Shown here: one piece after another, positions 1 through 20,972 of the stretch
Layout: each line of letters starts with the position of its first letter
How positions within the stretch are numbered: the first letter of the stretch is position 1
From: Metaphire vulgaris
Taxonomy: Eukaryota; Annelida; Clitellata; Crassiclitellata; Megascolecidae
DNA length: 64,000 bases
Direction of reading: 5' to 3'
NCBI GenBank assembly: GCA_018105865.1
Contig: CM030852.1
Span: 2,178,434-2,242,433, forward strand
Notes under the pieces: generated by a model
Database searches by the model: none
The model's input: only the letters and a program-made list of their open reading frames with translations
What the model was told of the DNA's origin: nothing
Program-made: the position numbers and the translations under genes

Positions 1-235
<235 letters not shown>

Positions 236-284
236 GTGGCTACGTAGGGTCTGCCCTGTGTGAGAACCACTATATCGTAATAAA
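236..284 (-). mobile_element. 3' end of a tRNA-derived SINE (minus)
   Basis: Read on the minus strand, this piece has GTGGTTCTCACACAGGGCAG followed by a short body and CCACTTT, then the ATT-type array at 1-235. The same body occurs near 44,740, 50,710, 56,580 and 58,265. In four of the five cases it is followed by an ATT/AGT array. Confidence 0.6.
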
Positions 285-938
285 ACACAAATCCATTCAC
301 AGTTCTGAGCAATTTCTCTTTGCTTTTAGCACTTGAACCGGAAAGAATCAATTAGTGCAAGTAGTTAGGGTGAAAACACTTTCAATGACATTAGGTTACA
401 ATGCTTGCATAAAATATCAATGATGAGAATAACCTGATGACTGCCTAAGCAACACCGAGGCAAGAATTTCATATAGATTAAGAGATGCTAAATTTAAGAC
501 AAACCAGGGACTTACTGGCCATTTATTGGCATGGAAATTCCCAGGGTCCCTCCCTTGAAGGGTAAATAAAATGAACCCCAAGAAGGCCTATACATCGTGT
601 CATAGCCATTTGCAGGGGCATAGATCATGTGAGGACTGCTGGGGACGGTCCCACCCAATAAATAGTGAAGTGAGTATATAGTATCATTTATCCCCCTCCC
701 AATGTTTAAAGTCATCGGTAGTTTTTTGAGCTTATCTAACGTTCTAAAAAGTCTGACAACCAAAAAGGTCATCACTAGAGTTTAAACATATTTATGGGTG
801 TGTATATTTAAACAAAAATAATCCACCCCCACCCCAATGCTGATGAGTGAAATATGCCCCTAACCATTTGTCATAATAGATTGCCTAATTAAATGTATCA
901 AAACAGAATCAGTTTACTAGCTAATAATTAACTTGGGC

Positions 939-1132
939 CAGTGGCGGCTCCAGGATTTGGCAAGTGGGGGAGGAGGGGACGTTGGGGTGGCAACTTCTAA
1001 GCATAGGGGCCAACCATTTGTTGATAGATATGTAGTAGTAAGTATAGGGTCCCAACAGAGGACCACTGGGGAGCCATGCATTCAATAGGGAGCACGGGTC
1101 CCTCCAGACCCCCCCATGTGGAACCGTCACTG
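939..1132. mobile_element. hAT-type MITE, family with CAGTGGCGGCTCCA ends
   Basis: It begins CAGTGGCGGCTCCAGG and ends with the decayed inverse GGAACCGTCACTG. Flanks ACTTGGGC and ACTGGAGC look like a decayed 8-bp duplication. It has no coding capacity. The same element recurs at least seven times in the window. Confidence 0.7.
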
Positions 1133-1273
1133 ACTGGAGCAGGTGTGCTGTAACTGTGACCGATATGGGCCCCTGAGGTCAACACTGTATTTTCAGGGCC
1201 ATGTTTTGTAGTGCGTTACTGGGAGAGAAAAAAACTTCACTGATTGAAATATTCCGACCAAATATAAGCTCAC

Positions 1274-1408
1274 CGGGGAGGCGTATATCAGAGGAATCGG
1301 CATGAGAACGACGGGTGCCAAGATGGCGACGAAGTTCCCTCTGTACGCCCACAGCTGCTGGCGGATGGGGACCGACGACGCCCCGTCCCGGTCACAGCCC
1401 CTGGACAT
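1274..1408 (-). CDS. SLC13-family Na+/carboxylate or sulfate cotransporter, first coding exon (partial gene)
   Basis: The exon encodes 45 residues. After a short hydrophilic N-terminus (MSRGCDRDGASSVPIRQ) comes QLWAYRGNFVAIL and a hydrophobic stretch with P-x(4)-P-I-P. This matches the N-terminal 'LWAYR' signature and first membrane helix of SLC13 sodium-dicarboxylate/citrate/sulfate cotransporters (family knowledge, compared from memory). Membrane transport at the plasma membrane is the family role. The start is the first ATG after an in-frame TGA upstream, and the exon ends at CCCCG|GTGAGC in phase 0. The next exon, expected to encode helix 2 with a W-C-T-E-type motif, was not found down to position 1, so the rest should lie left of the window. 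Which SLC13 member it is cannot be said from one exon. Confidence 0.6.
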
Positions 1409-2290
1409 GTTTTCCAGAAAATCCAACCGTTCCTGGATGCTGTTTGGATCAATAGAAGCCCATTTCCAGCGGCGTCCTCAGCTTCACGATCCACTGGCGG
1501 CTGACGCCACGGCGAGATGGAGGTCTTCCATGTCGCCGATCTGCGGCAGAATCGATTTCTGCGCAGACGGAAACCTGGAAAAACTGGAAAATACCGGATG
1601 AATCATGCCCATCGTTTCCACCGTCCTCAAAGGTCGAAGGGGGCCGCGTTTGCATACACTGTCATCCTAGCTTCTGTAATAAAACGCAGCTGTAAATTTC
1701 CTCGCGAAAAAGCGACGCCTAATTTCTGTCGTCTAAAATTCCGTAAAATTATTTGATCGATTTAAATTTTAAACCTTAAAATTGCATTTTTAATACGCCT
1801 TCGCCGAGATCTGTTTTTCTCCTTTCGGTTACTTAGCGCTGTAGTCGTCGGTGGCTGCGCTGGCTGACGGCGCTCGATCGATGAAGGGCATTAGCATCGC
1901 CACGGAAGGGGGAAGGGGAAAATGCCCCCTCCAACCTGACCCCAGACAACCTATCAGATTCGCGCAAATCCAGTGAGAAAGTTTTTTCTGGAGGGGTGTG
2001 TGGAGCGGGGGGTAAGGAATCTGACACGCCAGCTCCCTTTTGCCCCAACCCAAAATTCCTGGCGACGCCACCGATGAAGGGTAAATCATTTGGTGCCAGA
2101 TCCTTTCCCAGCCGCCAGCATTCGACATCGAGACTGCCACTTTGCGCTGTCGCAGGTCTGCCAGGCTCGCTTCAGACAGTAGACTAAGAACGCCGCGTCC
2201 GTGTCAGACAGTGCAAAAGACATGTTTGGCCTCAATTTCTGCCTCAAATAGGCGCTGCTATTGAAGACGGTATCAACATACGAATGGATG
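1409..2290. other. Upstream region of the SLC13-like gene
   Basis: This holds the likely 5' untranslated and promoter region of the SLC13-like exon. A short minus-strand upstream ORF (ATG near 1535, stop near 1487) lies before the chosen start. From about 1640 to 1800 the sequence is AT-rich. The part from about 1890 to 2090 has runs typical of MITE remains ('ctggcgacgcc'). I see no further exon. Confidence 0.35.
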
Positions 2291-2292
2291 AA

Positions 2293-2457
2293 CAGTGGCG
2301 GCTACACAGAGGGTCCCGTGCCCCCTATTGAGTGCCTGGCCCCCTGTTGGGACCCTACACTTAAAGCTACATACATAACAACAAGTGGTTGCCCCCCCCC
2401 ATGATTAGAAGTTGCCACCCCAACGGCCCCACTTGCCAAATCCTGGAGACGCCACTG
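2293..2457. mobile_element. hAT-type MITE with perfect 8-bp target-site duplication
   Basis: Ends are CAGTGGCGGCT and GACGCCACTG. Both flanks are TGGATGAA (2285-2292 and 2458-2465), an exact 8-bp duplication as expected for hAT transposition. It is the same family as the copy at 939, in opposite orientation. Confidence 0.8.
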
Positions 2458-2507
2458 TGGATGAATAATAATTATGCACTTCTATAGCACCATTTATATT
2501 AACAAAA

Positions 2508-2922
2508 GGAGCTGTCCATTAATTACGTCAACAATTTAGGGGGCTTTGAAAAAGTTTGACAGTTGTTGACAGGGGGGGGTCAAGAGAAGTTAACGTCAAC
2601 AATTTCACTTTTTATAAATAATAAAAAAATAGGAAATTTCATGAATACTACTTATTACAATGGAAAAAAGCATGGCAAAAAGGTCATCACCACCACATTT
2701 TGACACTCGATGAGCAAAACAGGGAAAACTGGTAAAAATGTTCATCTCTGCAAAAAATAATAACTTTGTTATTGGAACCTGTCATTGACCTTAGGGGGGA
2801 GGTAAAAAGTTGTTGACATAATTATAGGGGTGGGGGTAACTGAAAGTCGACAGTTGTTGACAAGGGGGGGGGGGGTAAAAAATTGCCCAAAAATTTTTGA
2901 CATAATTAATGGACAGTCCCCA
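2508..2922. mobile_element. Non-autonomous DNA element with CTGTCCATTAATTA ends
   Basis: The left end GGAGCTGTCCATTAATTACG and the right end TAATTAATGGACAGTCCC are inverted copies. The interior has poly-G runs and two internal 'gttgttgacaggggg' stretches, and no ORF of note. The ends resemble ISL2EU/Harbinger-type MITEs (inference). Confidence 0.55.
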
Positions 2923-3089
2923 AAAGGTATCAATCGATGCTACTTCGAATCCATACGCAAAAGACCCGGCCATTCCAGAGGTCAGTCAGTGGGAAACAGC
3001 AAGACAGGCTATGGAGGAAATGCTAATTGGAGAGATGTATTTTAAGCATAGATCCGAAAATGCTCAGTTTACTGGAAGATCTGACAACA

Positions 3090-3267
3090 GCCCGGTTATT
3101 TCTAGGATTATCAATTTGGGGAGGGGTGACGGTAAATTCTGGGGTCCCTGCCGAAAAAGTCTGACAAGCAAAAAAGGTCATCCCATAGCTGAGAATCGGA
3201 GGGGTGTGTGTTGGGGGTTGTCGGTCTCAAATTGGGGGTAGGTGTTGGGGGTGTAGAAATATCCCTG
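3090..3267. mobile_element. hAT-like MITE with CAGGGTTATTTCTA ends
   Basis: It starts CCCGGTTATTTCTAGGATTA and ends GTAGAAATATCCCTG, which are imperfect inverse termini. Copies recur at 41,063, 45,751, 54,692, 56,725 and 63,948. The copy at 54,692 has an exact 8-bp duplication, which identifies the class. Confidence 0.6.
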
Positions 3268-4117
3268 TCTGGCAACCAGAGGGAGTTCCAGCTAGATTTT
3301 GGCCCAGAAATAGAAAAAGTTCTCTTACCAATTTCAGTGTTGGTTCTAGGCACACTTAATACTGCGATTCTGCATTGTACTGTCCTGCGATTCATAGATG
3401 GCCTCAGATTCAGTTGGGCCACTGTTACCCCCCACCCACCCCGGCGATTTTCAGCTGCAACTATGGCATATAGAATTATCGCCATCTATCGAATAGATAA
3501 ATCCCAAACTGCAGTCAATTCGATAGAAATACGATTAACAATTTACAAAAAATCCACAACTCATTGGGAACATTTTCTAATTTATAAAAATTTTAAACAC
3601 AGGTTATCACCTTATTTCCAAAATTTTTCCCAAAGAAAAGGATCAAGATCAAACAAATAGCTGAGCTATGCACACACATCAAAGCAAATCAAAGACAACA
3701 GTATGAAGCCAGTGAATAACAAAAACATAATAACAAAGATTTTCTACAAACAACAAAACAATATTATAATCACTAAGAAAAAAACAACTTAAATATGACT
3801 CGCAACTATAGCAGTGGCAACATTTCGAAAGCGTACACATGTAGTCTGTGACAAAAATGCAACTTCAAGTGCAGCAAATTTATTTAGCACAAGGAAGAGG
3901 ACAAATTAATTACACTGTATCATGTTTCAAAGACATAAACCAAAGCTTAAAAAATAAATGCAATATGCAATCCAAGGCATTAAAAATGTCTTATTGCTTC
4001 AAGTTTGTTTAACGAGCGAGACACGGCCAAACATTGTATTATTACGTGGTTGTTCACAACTTCACACACGTTAGGTCATTTGCAAAGTGAAAAATCACAC
4101 GTGTGGGACAACTAAAA

Positions 4118-4372
4118 GGGTGAGCAACTTGTCCGCGGTCGCTATGCCATGGTCAGATTCGAACCAGCAACTCTCCAATTGCATGGAAAAAATCCTACCA
4201 CTAACCCACTGTACCCCTTATTACAACCCACGTTTTACCTTGCAGTTTAACTCTGCTCCTCATTTTACCACCGCCCTCTAGTGAGTAAGGCTGAGTCAAC
4301 CTTAGGGCTCCTGTGGGAATCGAACCCGCAACCTTCTGCTCCATCGTCCCGTATTGTTACCACTCTGCTAAC
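4118..4372 (-). mobile_element. Two decayed tRNA-derived SINE fragments
   Basis: On the minus strand each piece has an A-box-like GGTTAGTGGTAGG or GTTAGCAGAGTGG and a B-box-like GGTTCGAATCT or GGTTCGATTCC. They lack a foldable acceptor stem and are spaced as in SINE heads, so they are not tRNA genes. Similar heads appear near 6,590, 18,940, 24,345, 37,330, 46,690 and 57,475. Confidence 0.5.
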
Positions 4373-4994
4373 TACATAACAAACATTAAAACCAGCAACA
4401 CATGCCACAACATATGCATTAACAAACTAAATACAATCGACGTCGATAAAATGTTACCATTCCAAGGTCCCTAAATCAGTCATCATATAATGCAGAGTTT
4501 GAAGACAATTTAAACTTATTCCTCTTACATATCATCTGTCAAATAATTATCTTGTAACTAAAGTTCTGAGCTTGTTAGTTAATAGCAATCACAAAAAAGC
4601 AACGAAACATTTCGAAATGCAAAAGGTCAAGTAAAATGAATCTGAGAAAACCGGGAAATGGTTTTGTTTTCACATTTGCCTTTCTCATTAACCACACAGT
4701 GAAGTTTCTTTTCAGATTTCTCAGAGATCATGTAAAACGCATAAGTTACAACACTATCCAACTGCCACAATAAAGCAATTTAAAATCAGATAAATATTGC
4801 TATTATATTCAGTAGTTGAATGCACAAAAATGAAAGATTTCCACTTCTGTCCAACCTAAACAGCTACAGAACAAAAATTATCTTGTTATATTGATAGGTC
4901 AATGAATAATTTTATTCATGATCAAGTACACAGAAAATATAAAGAACTAGACATGTCATACTGCATTTAATGTGACAGTTCCTTTTTCAAGTGA

Positions 4995-5018
4995 TGAGAG
5001 AGAGAGACAGAGACAGAG

Positions 5019-5107
<89 letters not shown>
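4995..5107. repeat. (AG)n microsatellite
   Basis: About 110 bp of AG dinucleotides with a few ACAG interruptions at the left end. Confidence 0.97.
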
Positions 5108-5109
<2 letters not shown>

Positions 5110-5700
5110 AGACTTGTTTTAACATTCTAGAGACAAAAAATTAACCACATGAAGTATAAAAACTAATAAAGTTAAATGTAAATGTTCATGATTGGCTTTG
5201 GTACCTGATGCCTATTGCTCTACACTAATCAGAATTATATTGTATTGCTGTAATAGGGTTAACTAGACATGCGTACGAACTACCGTAAGTCATGGGAACT
5301 GGGTTACGCTACGTAGCAAACACAAGGCAATACTTAGCTTCTATGTTTGGTTACATTACATAACAAATGCATGTTAACAGCACATTTCTTATCAACAGAA
5401 CCACGTATACAGCAAACAGTTAGTGATATATCGTATGCAAACTGTCTCTAGATAGGTGACATCTTACATAAAAGAAATACAAAATTTTAAACAAGAACTA
5501 ACTCTACAGAAATGCATCTGTACCAATAAAGAAAAACACTAGACAATGACAGAAACTACACTGGTAAATAAAAGACTCAATCAGCTTTATAAATTATCTA
5601 ACATATATGTATAAATGTACAAATTTCATTGGCTCTTGTGAACAATAGTATAAAGCAAACTTGAACAATAGTATAATGCAAACTTACAACAACAAAAATC

Positions 5701-5703
<3 letters not shown>

Positions 5704-5767
<64 letters not shown>

Positions 5768-5771
5768 CACA
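5704..5771. repeat. (TA)n microsatellite with short CA tail
   Basis: About 57 bp of pure TA followed by CACACACACA. Confidence 0.97.
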
Positions 5772-6106
5772 ATTCACAAATGAACAACTGCCAACCCAAC
5801 GTGAAACTAATATCATAAGCATTAATCCAAATGTTCAATATTTAAAGAACAAAAACTGACATCAAATTATTAATAAATAAGTGAATATAGTCATAATAAT
5901 AAGAAAATAATCCAGAGCACGATCAAAATTTGCCGACTGTGGCAGCGCTCGAAGAGAAATAAGGTACAACCTATTGCAAGCCAATTTCTCCTAAATATTT
6001 CACCAAACCTAACAGAAATTCCCCTTTCCCAAAGATAATCTTCTTCAAGGTCCTGTACTTGAACACCGGCAAACGTGTGACAAAGGTCAAGAGTTCAACT
6101 GCTATG

Positions 6107-15706
<9,600 letters not shown>

Positions 15707-16124
15707 GACACCAGATCCCCTATATTCCAAAGCATAGAAATGAACGTAAACAGTAAATTACAATCTATGTTTTGACGCTGTTTCGTAGAACCTAAGTAAG
15801 TAAGTAAATTCTCGTTAATTTTTATAGCGCCTTTAATGAAGAACCGAAGTAGCTCCTTATTCCTATGCGCTTAAATAAACCTAATATAAATATGATAATA
15901 ACTAATAGGAATTTATTTTTTCTATCGAAGTGGCCTTGCATAAATCAAGGCAAGATTTCGGCGACCATCAACTTACGCCAGCATTTTAAATTATTGAATG
16001 TCTTATGCGATGAGATTATTGTGTGACGTTGAATGATGGCGATGTTCAATTATACGAGATTGGACTTATAAAAGATTGACTTCTTGGGCGATAAATTCGA
16101 GGATTTCTAGCAACGGTTGCTGTA
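15707..16124. promoter_or_regulatory. Divergent MAPKAPK5/PIGS promoter interval
   Basis: The two start codons point away from each other with 418 bp between them, so both 5' untranslated regions and promoters must share this stretch. It contains an ATAGCGCC-type short element (about 15,790-15,890, after a GTAAGTAAGTAA run) and AT-rich sequence. No clear TATA box can be assigned. A bidirectional promoter is inferred from geometry only. Confidence 0.5.
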
Positions 16125-18728
16125 ATGGCGGACTGCAACAAAAAGCAAGAAGAAGGTATTTAGTTTATTAAATCATTTTTGTAAGATAAAATAGAATAAA
16201 AATACGGAATAGAAAGCTTGACATATGACACTGGGACTGCATTCACAAGGCGAGTAAAATCGTGGGAGGTCACTACAAGGCGGCTGGTCAACGCACCCTG
16301 GGTATTATGATAGTGGCGCCATAGAAGTTGTGTGATTTTGATTTATTTATTTATTGACAATTTGTATAGCGTAGTAGAATAAGGCTAAGGCCTACAACAA
16401 GAGCGCTTAACACAGTTTATATCCTATATTATATTGATTTATATTATATTGATTGATAAAGCGCGTTCTACATTGTATTCGTCTCTTTCATCAAGAGCTT
16501 AAAACGCATCTGTTTGGGTTGGGGTTTAATTGTTGAGATGTTAAAGCGCTTTTGTTGTGGGCCTCAGCCTTGTTACAGCGCTATAGAAATCGTCCAAGAA
16601 TGAATGAATTCTCTTTTGCCCTGTGATTATTTATATGGCGCCAAATACTTGATTTGATGCGCCTTTCTCTAGGATTTTTAATTCTTGCCTATTGCCTTTA
16701 AGTTATATATTAATGCAGAAGCTGTTACGTTATGGACAACGTTTTCTAGCTGATTCTATTGAACGATGTTTGTTCTGTCTGTAAATCAGATAAATGTCTT
16801 CAGTCGTTTGCGGCCCTGGGTGTTGGGTTTGTGTGTCTGGTGGTCGGTCTTCCGCTGTGGTGGAAAACAACCGAGGTTTACCGAGTCCAGTTGCCGTACA
16901 GTGATGTAACAGAGATTGCTTCAACTCCAGTATGATTATTTTGTTTTTATCGCAGGTTCTAAGAAATTCTTCTGCCTATTCATGATTTTCTCAATTTTTG
17001 GTGTTTTGTAGCTCAAAAATTGTATGTTTACCCCCATATGCCTAATGCAAGCAATTGAATTGCAGAATTACCGCCTGAAAATAACTTTTAGTTGTCTTAA
17101 AGTAAAGTTTTGTTTAGAAGATTCATTTTTTTAAAATTTGTGGCTGTTTGATTTTATGCTTTCAATAATGTTCTCTTTTCAGCTCTCATATGCAGTGGAA
17201 GTTAACATCATCGAATTCAGTGAAGGGATTGCTGGTTCAAACTTTGGAGATAGACTGAAGTTTGAATTGGACTCTGGCGGTGAGCTATTAACCCGTTAAC
17301 TGGGCGCCCTGAGTAACGCTCGTCCATTCTACATTGAGTTACAAATAGTTGCCCAGTTAAGGGGTTAAGATGTGTTCTTTGCGTTAATGTTAGGTCACTT
17401 TTAACGAATAAATTAAAAAGAGCATGTTATTTCATTCAGCTGAAAACCAGTTCCTGCTGAGAAGTGTTTGATTGTGATACTTATGACCACGTTTTAGGTG
17501 AAGTTTACTGGTGTAAAAGACTTAAAAAGCTTATAAAAGAAAGAAATTAGTTTTTTTCAAAAAGCCATGTTGATTGTCCTTTACTTTTGATTTAATTTAA
17601 TTTGATTTTAAAACTGATTTATGAACAAGTAAGATCATTCGTTTTTCAGGACATTCCGAACAAGGACTCAATGTGAGATATAATATCAATGTGAGAGGCT
17701 CTTTAGCTGCCGAACAGAAGGCCGCAGTCTCTGCCGCTTCCATTCAAGGTTTTTAATTTTTGATCGTGCAGGATATTCATAAACAGTTTTGTGAAATTGT
17801 TCGTATTGAATTTGTTGATGTGGGCATTTTTCAGTTGTATAGTTACTGCTGCTGTACAATCACTGGATACCTTAATATCAAGCCTTAACCCTTAAACCGC
17901 CAGATGCTTTGTAACTATATGCAACATAACCACGCAGACCCGGTTCCGGACAGTTAAGGGTTAAGATTGAGAAGGGATATTTTTTGACAGACATACAAGT
18001 GACTGCCATACATAATTATTTTAGCTGAATTTAGTTCAGCGATATAGCATAGCATGGAATAAATTGCTAGTTTCAGTAAAATGCACTCTGCAATCTTGGT
18101 TGAAGGGAAGAAGGCCTGGAGATAGCACATGAGTAAATCTTGATTGTGCTATCATTTTGCAGTTCTTTGTTTGAGCAGAGTTTGAAACTGAACTCGATAG
18201 TTTGAAAGGAGAGCAGCAAATGGGTTCCTATTCTGTCTACTTACTTCCGGAAACTTCAAAATTACTGTCGGCATCTGTGGCATCCATTGGGGCCGGAAGA
18301 TCTGCATTTTTGAAAGCCTCTCGAGGTTACTTCATTATTCTCTTATTACTATTTATTGTTATAAGTTTTCAATTGGTTACAGCTGCCTATATTTCATTCA
18401 TGGTATTCTTGGTTTTTGTAAGGATCTGTATGCTTTCATCTGTCTGGATAATTTTGCTCGAAATGATTTTTTTCAGACTCCGATTTGACGTTGTCTCTGA
18501 CGACGCACGTAATTCGAGATGTGTTTGTGAACGAGGCTGCCCTTGCCAAAGGCTACCGATTGGCAGGCGGAGCTGTGAACATGCAGGTGAGGAGAGTGAA
18601 GCTCAGATCTAGTTTTGCCCAATTTGCAGAGAAATTCACATATCTGGTGATCGCATACATGTCCGTGTTATTTGTGGTCTTGGCCATTATGGTAGATGAT
18701 GACGATGGTGGTAGTGGTGGTGGTGGTT

Positions 18729-18776
<48 letters not shown>

Positions 18777-18780
18777 GTGG

Positions 18781-18842
<62 letters not shown>

Positions 18843-19546
18843 TCTGCCCTTAAGTAATTAGTTCTCTGCTTGCTTTTATGCGATGAGTGAAATGGTTTAA
18901 CATTGCCTGCCTTGCAGATATTTAGGGGTTAACAACTTGCCCAAAGTCTCTACCAAGGTCACCACACAGTGGCTAGAGTCAGATTCGAACCCACTACTGT
19001 CTGATTATATGGCAAGAATTCTGCCACTACTCCGCAGCACCCACTATGCATGTACTATATTCTGTATGTGATGTTTTTGTGTAGTGTTTTGCACTGTTGC
19101 ATATCTGTGTATCCTCGTGTTTAGGCGGACAAGCAGAGCATGAGAGGATTACGGTCGTATCCTGGTTACGAGGTTACGTTTACGCTTCTGAATCCACAGC
19201 CTGACATGGTCCGAGTGACGTGGGATATCGAAAACGCAGTGCAAAGTAGGCAATGCTTCGTCTATTTTTGTCTATTTCTATACCACCGATAATTTTTCTG
19301 TTTATTTTCATAATGGTTATTTTTTACGTCAAAGCGATTAGCTTGTTATTTTTATTTGCCCTATAATCTTAGAAAGAATAGTTTTGATAATATTTTCAGG
19401 GGTTTGTCTGATTTTTAGTTATAAATTTTCTTGTGCAGGGTACCTCAAGCCCTTGTTGACCTCGTTTTCAGATTATGCCGATATCAAGGTCAAATCTCAG
19501 GTGATGATCACCTTTGTTACTGTTCTTGATTTTAACGTGCCAATTG

Positions 19547-19640
<94 letters not shown>

Positions 19641-20924
19641 CCAGATCTGAATATTTTTGCTATAATAATTTCACTTAACTAAGCTTCTAATCACTGCTGC
19701 TATATTTATTGCATCTCCAATTCCTGTTTTTCTCATTTTATGATAATAATTGGGTTTCACTGTAGTTGTTATACCAGTCATGTGGTGTGGCATAATTTCT
19801 TTGAATGTTGGGATTTGTCGTTTGTAGTTTTTGCATCAGACCGGACTTGGGGTGTTGGCAAATCGAGAGGCGGACGGCAGGGGGTTCTACCTCGCGCACA
19901 CCCAACTACCCCATATAATTAACCCCGTCGAGGCATATCTCGGTTGAGTACAGGGTTCAGTTTGTCTTCTGCGTCTATCTGATTGAATTTTAGAGTTTTT
20001 TTATTGCTGTGCATATTGTGGTATATGTGTCCCTTAGATGTTAGAACGGTAAGAAAATTCATTTTCTGTAATTTATTTTAGCTTAATTAACTTATTATTA
20101 ATTAATTAATTAATTTAATTTTTCTATTGTGGATTTAGGCTCTCATGTCTCCAACGATCCAAATCTCAATTTCATCGTGTATATTCCAACTCGAGACCAG
20201 TCTCCTCTCGTCATAAAGGATTCATTAGGTAGGAATTTATCTTTACAGATCAATATTGATCACAGATCAATATTGATTAGAGATCAATATTGATTACAGA
20301 TCAATATTAATTGAAGACATTTTTATATTATCTATTGATTTTCATTATGCTTTGGTTTACTGTGACAGTTGTTGGAATCTACATGTAATTGTATAGCTGA
20401 AGTTCATCTAGTTTGTTAAACAGTTTGTGTGTGTGTATGTGTGCATGCGTGTGTGTGTGTTTTGCATAGAGTTATACACATTCTTGTGACAATTTCCAAA
20501 TAACGTCCTTTGTGACTCAAAAATTTGCTTATTCAGCAAGTAATTCTTCCCGCCAGGTTTTTTTGGATGAGTTTTGACCGATATTTTTTGAACTGAATTC
20601 TGAGGAATTTCTTTAGCTGCTTTAAGTTCCTACTGTATCATTTGCATTAGAAAATTTTTTGAATTTTTCGGTCTGCTAGGTTTGCTATTGTCCTCATACT
20701 ATGTCACTTCGTTATTTGTGATTTTTGTTGTTTCAGGCAATCTGTCTCATAGCAACGCTTTCCTAAGTCCGCGCTGGGGTGGACTGTTGATCTACAATGT
20801 TGATTCTCCGCCCGCGGGCGAAGTGTTGCCACTGCGTGTTGAAATTGACACGAAGAAAGTCATGTCGGTCTTTGCTTCGCAGTTAAGGCTTTTGCTTGGC
20901 ATTCGACCAAAGGTAACTGCAAGG

Positions 20925-20972
<48 letters not shown>

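Larger units (their letters stand above)
3700..6106 (-). other. Probable 3' untranslated/downstream region of MAPKAPK5
   Basis: This is AT-rich sequence without convincing coding exons on either strand. Minus-strand AATAAA signals occur at 4911-4916 and 3879-3884 and are candidates for polyadenylation; which is used cannot be seen. Two decayed tRNA-type SINE pieces lie at about 4118-4225 and 4303-4372, and two microsatellites at 4995 and 5704. Confidence 0.35.

Noticed and set aside
18485..18853. Poly-Asp protein downstream of PIGS exon 6
   Set aside because: It is read-through of a real exon into an intronic GAT microsatellite. The exon has a good donor at 18,586.
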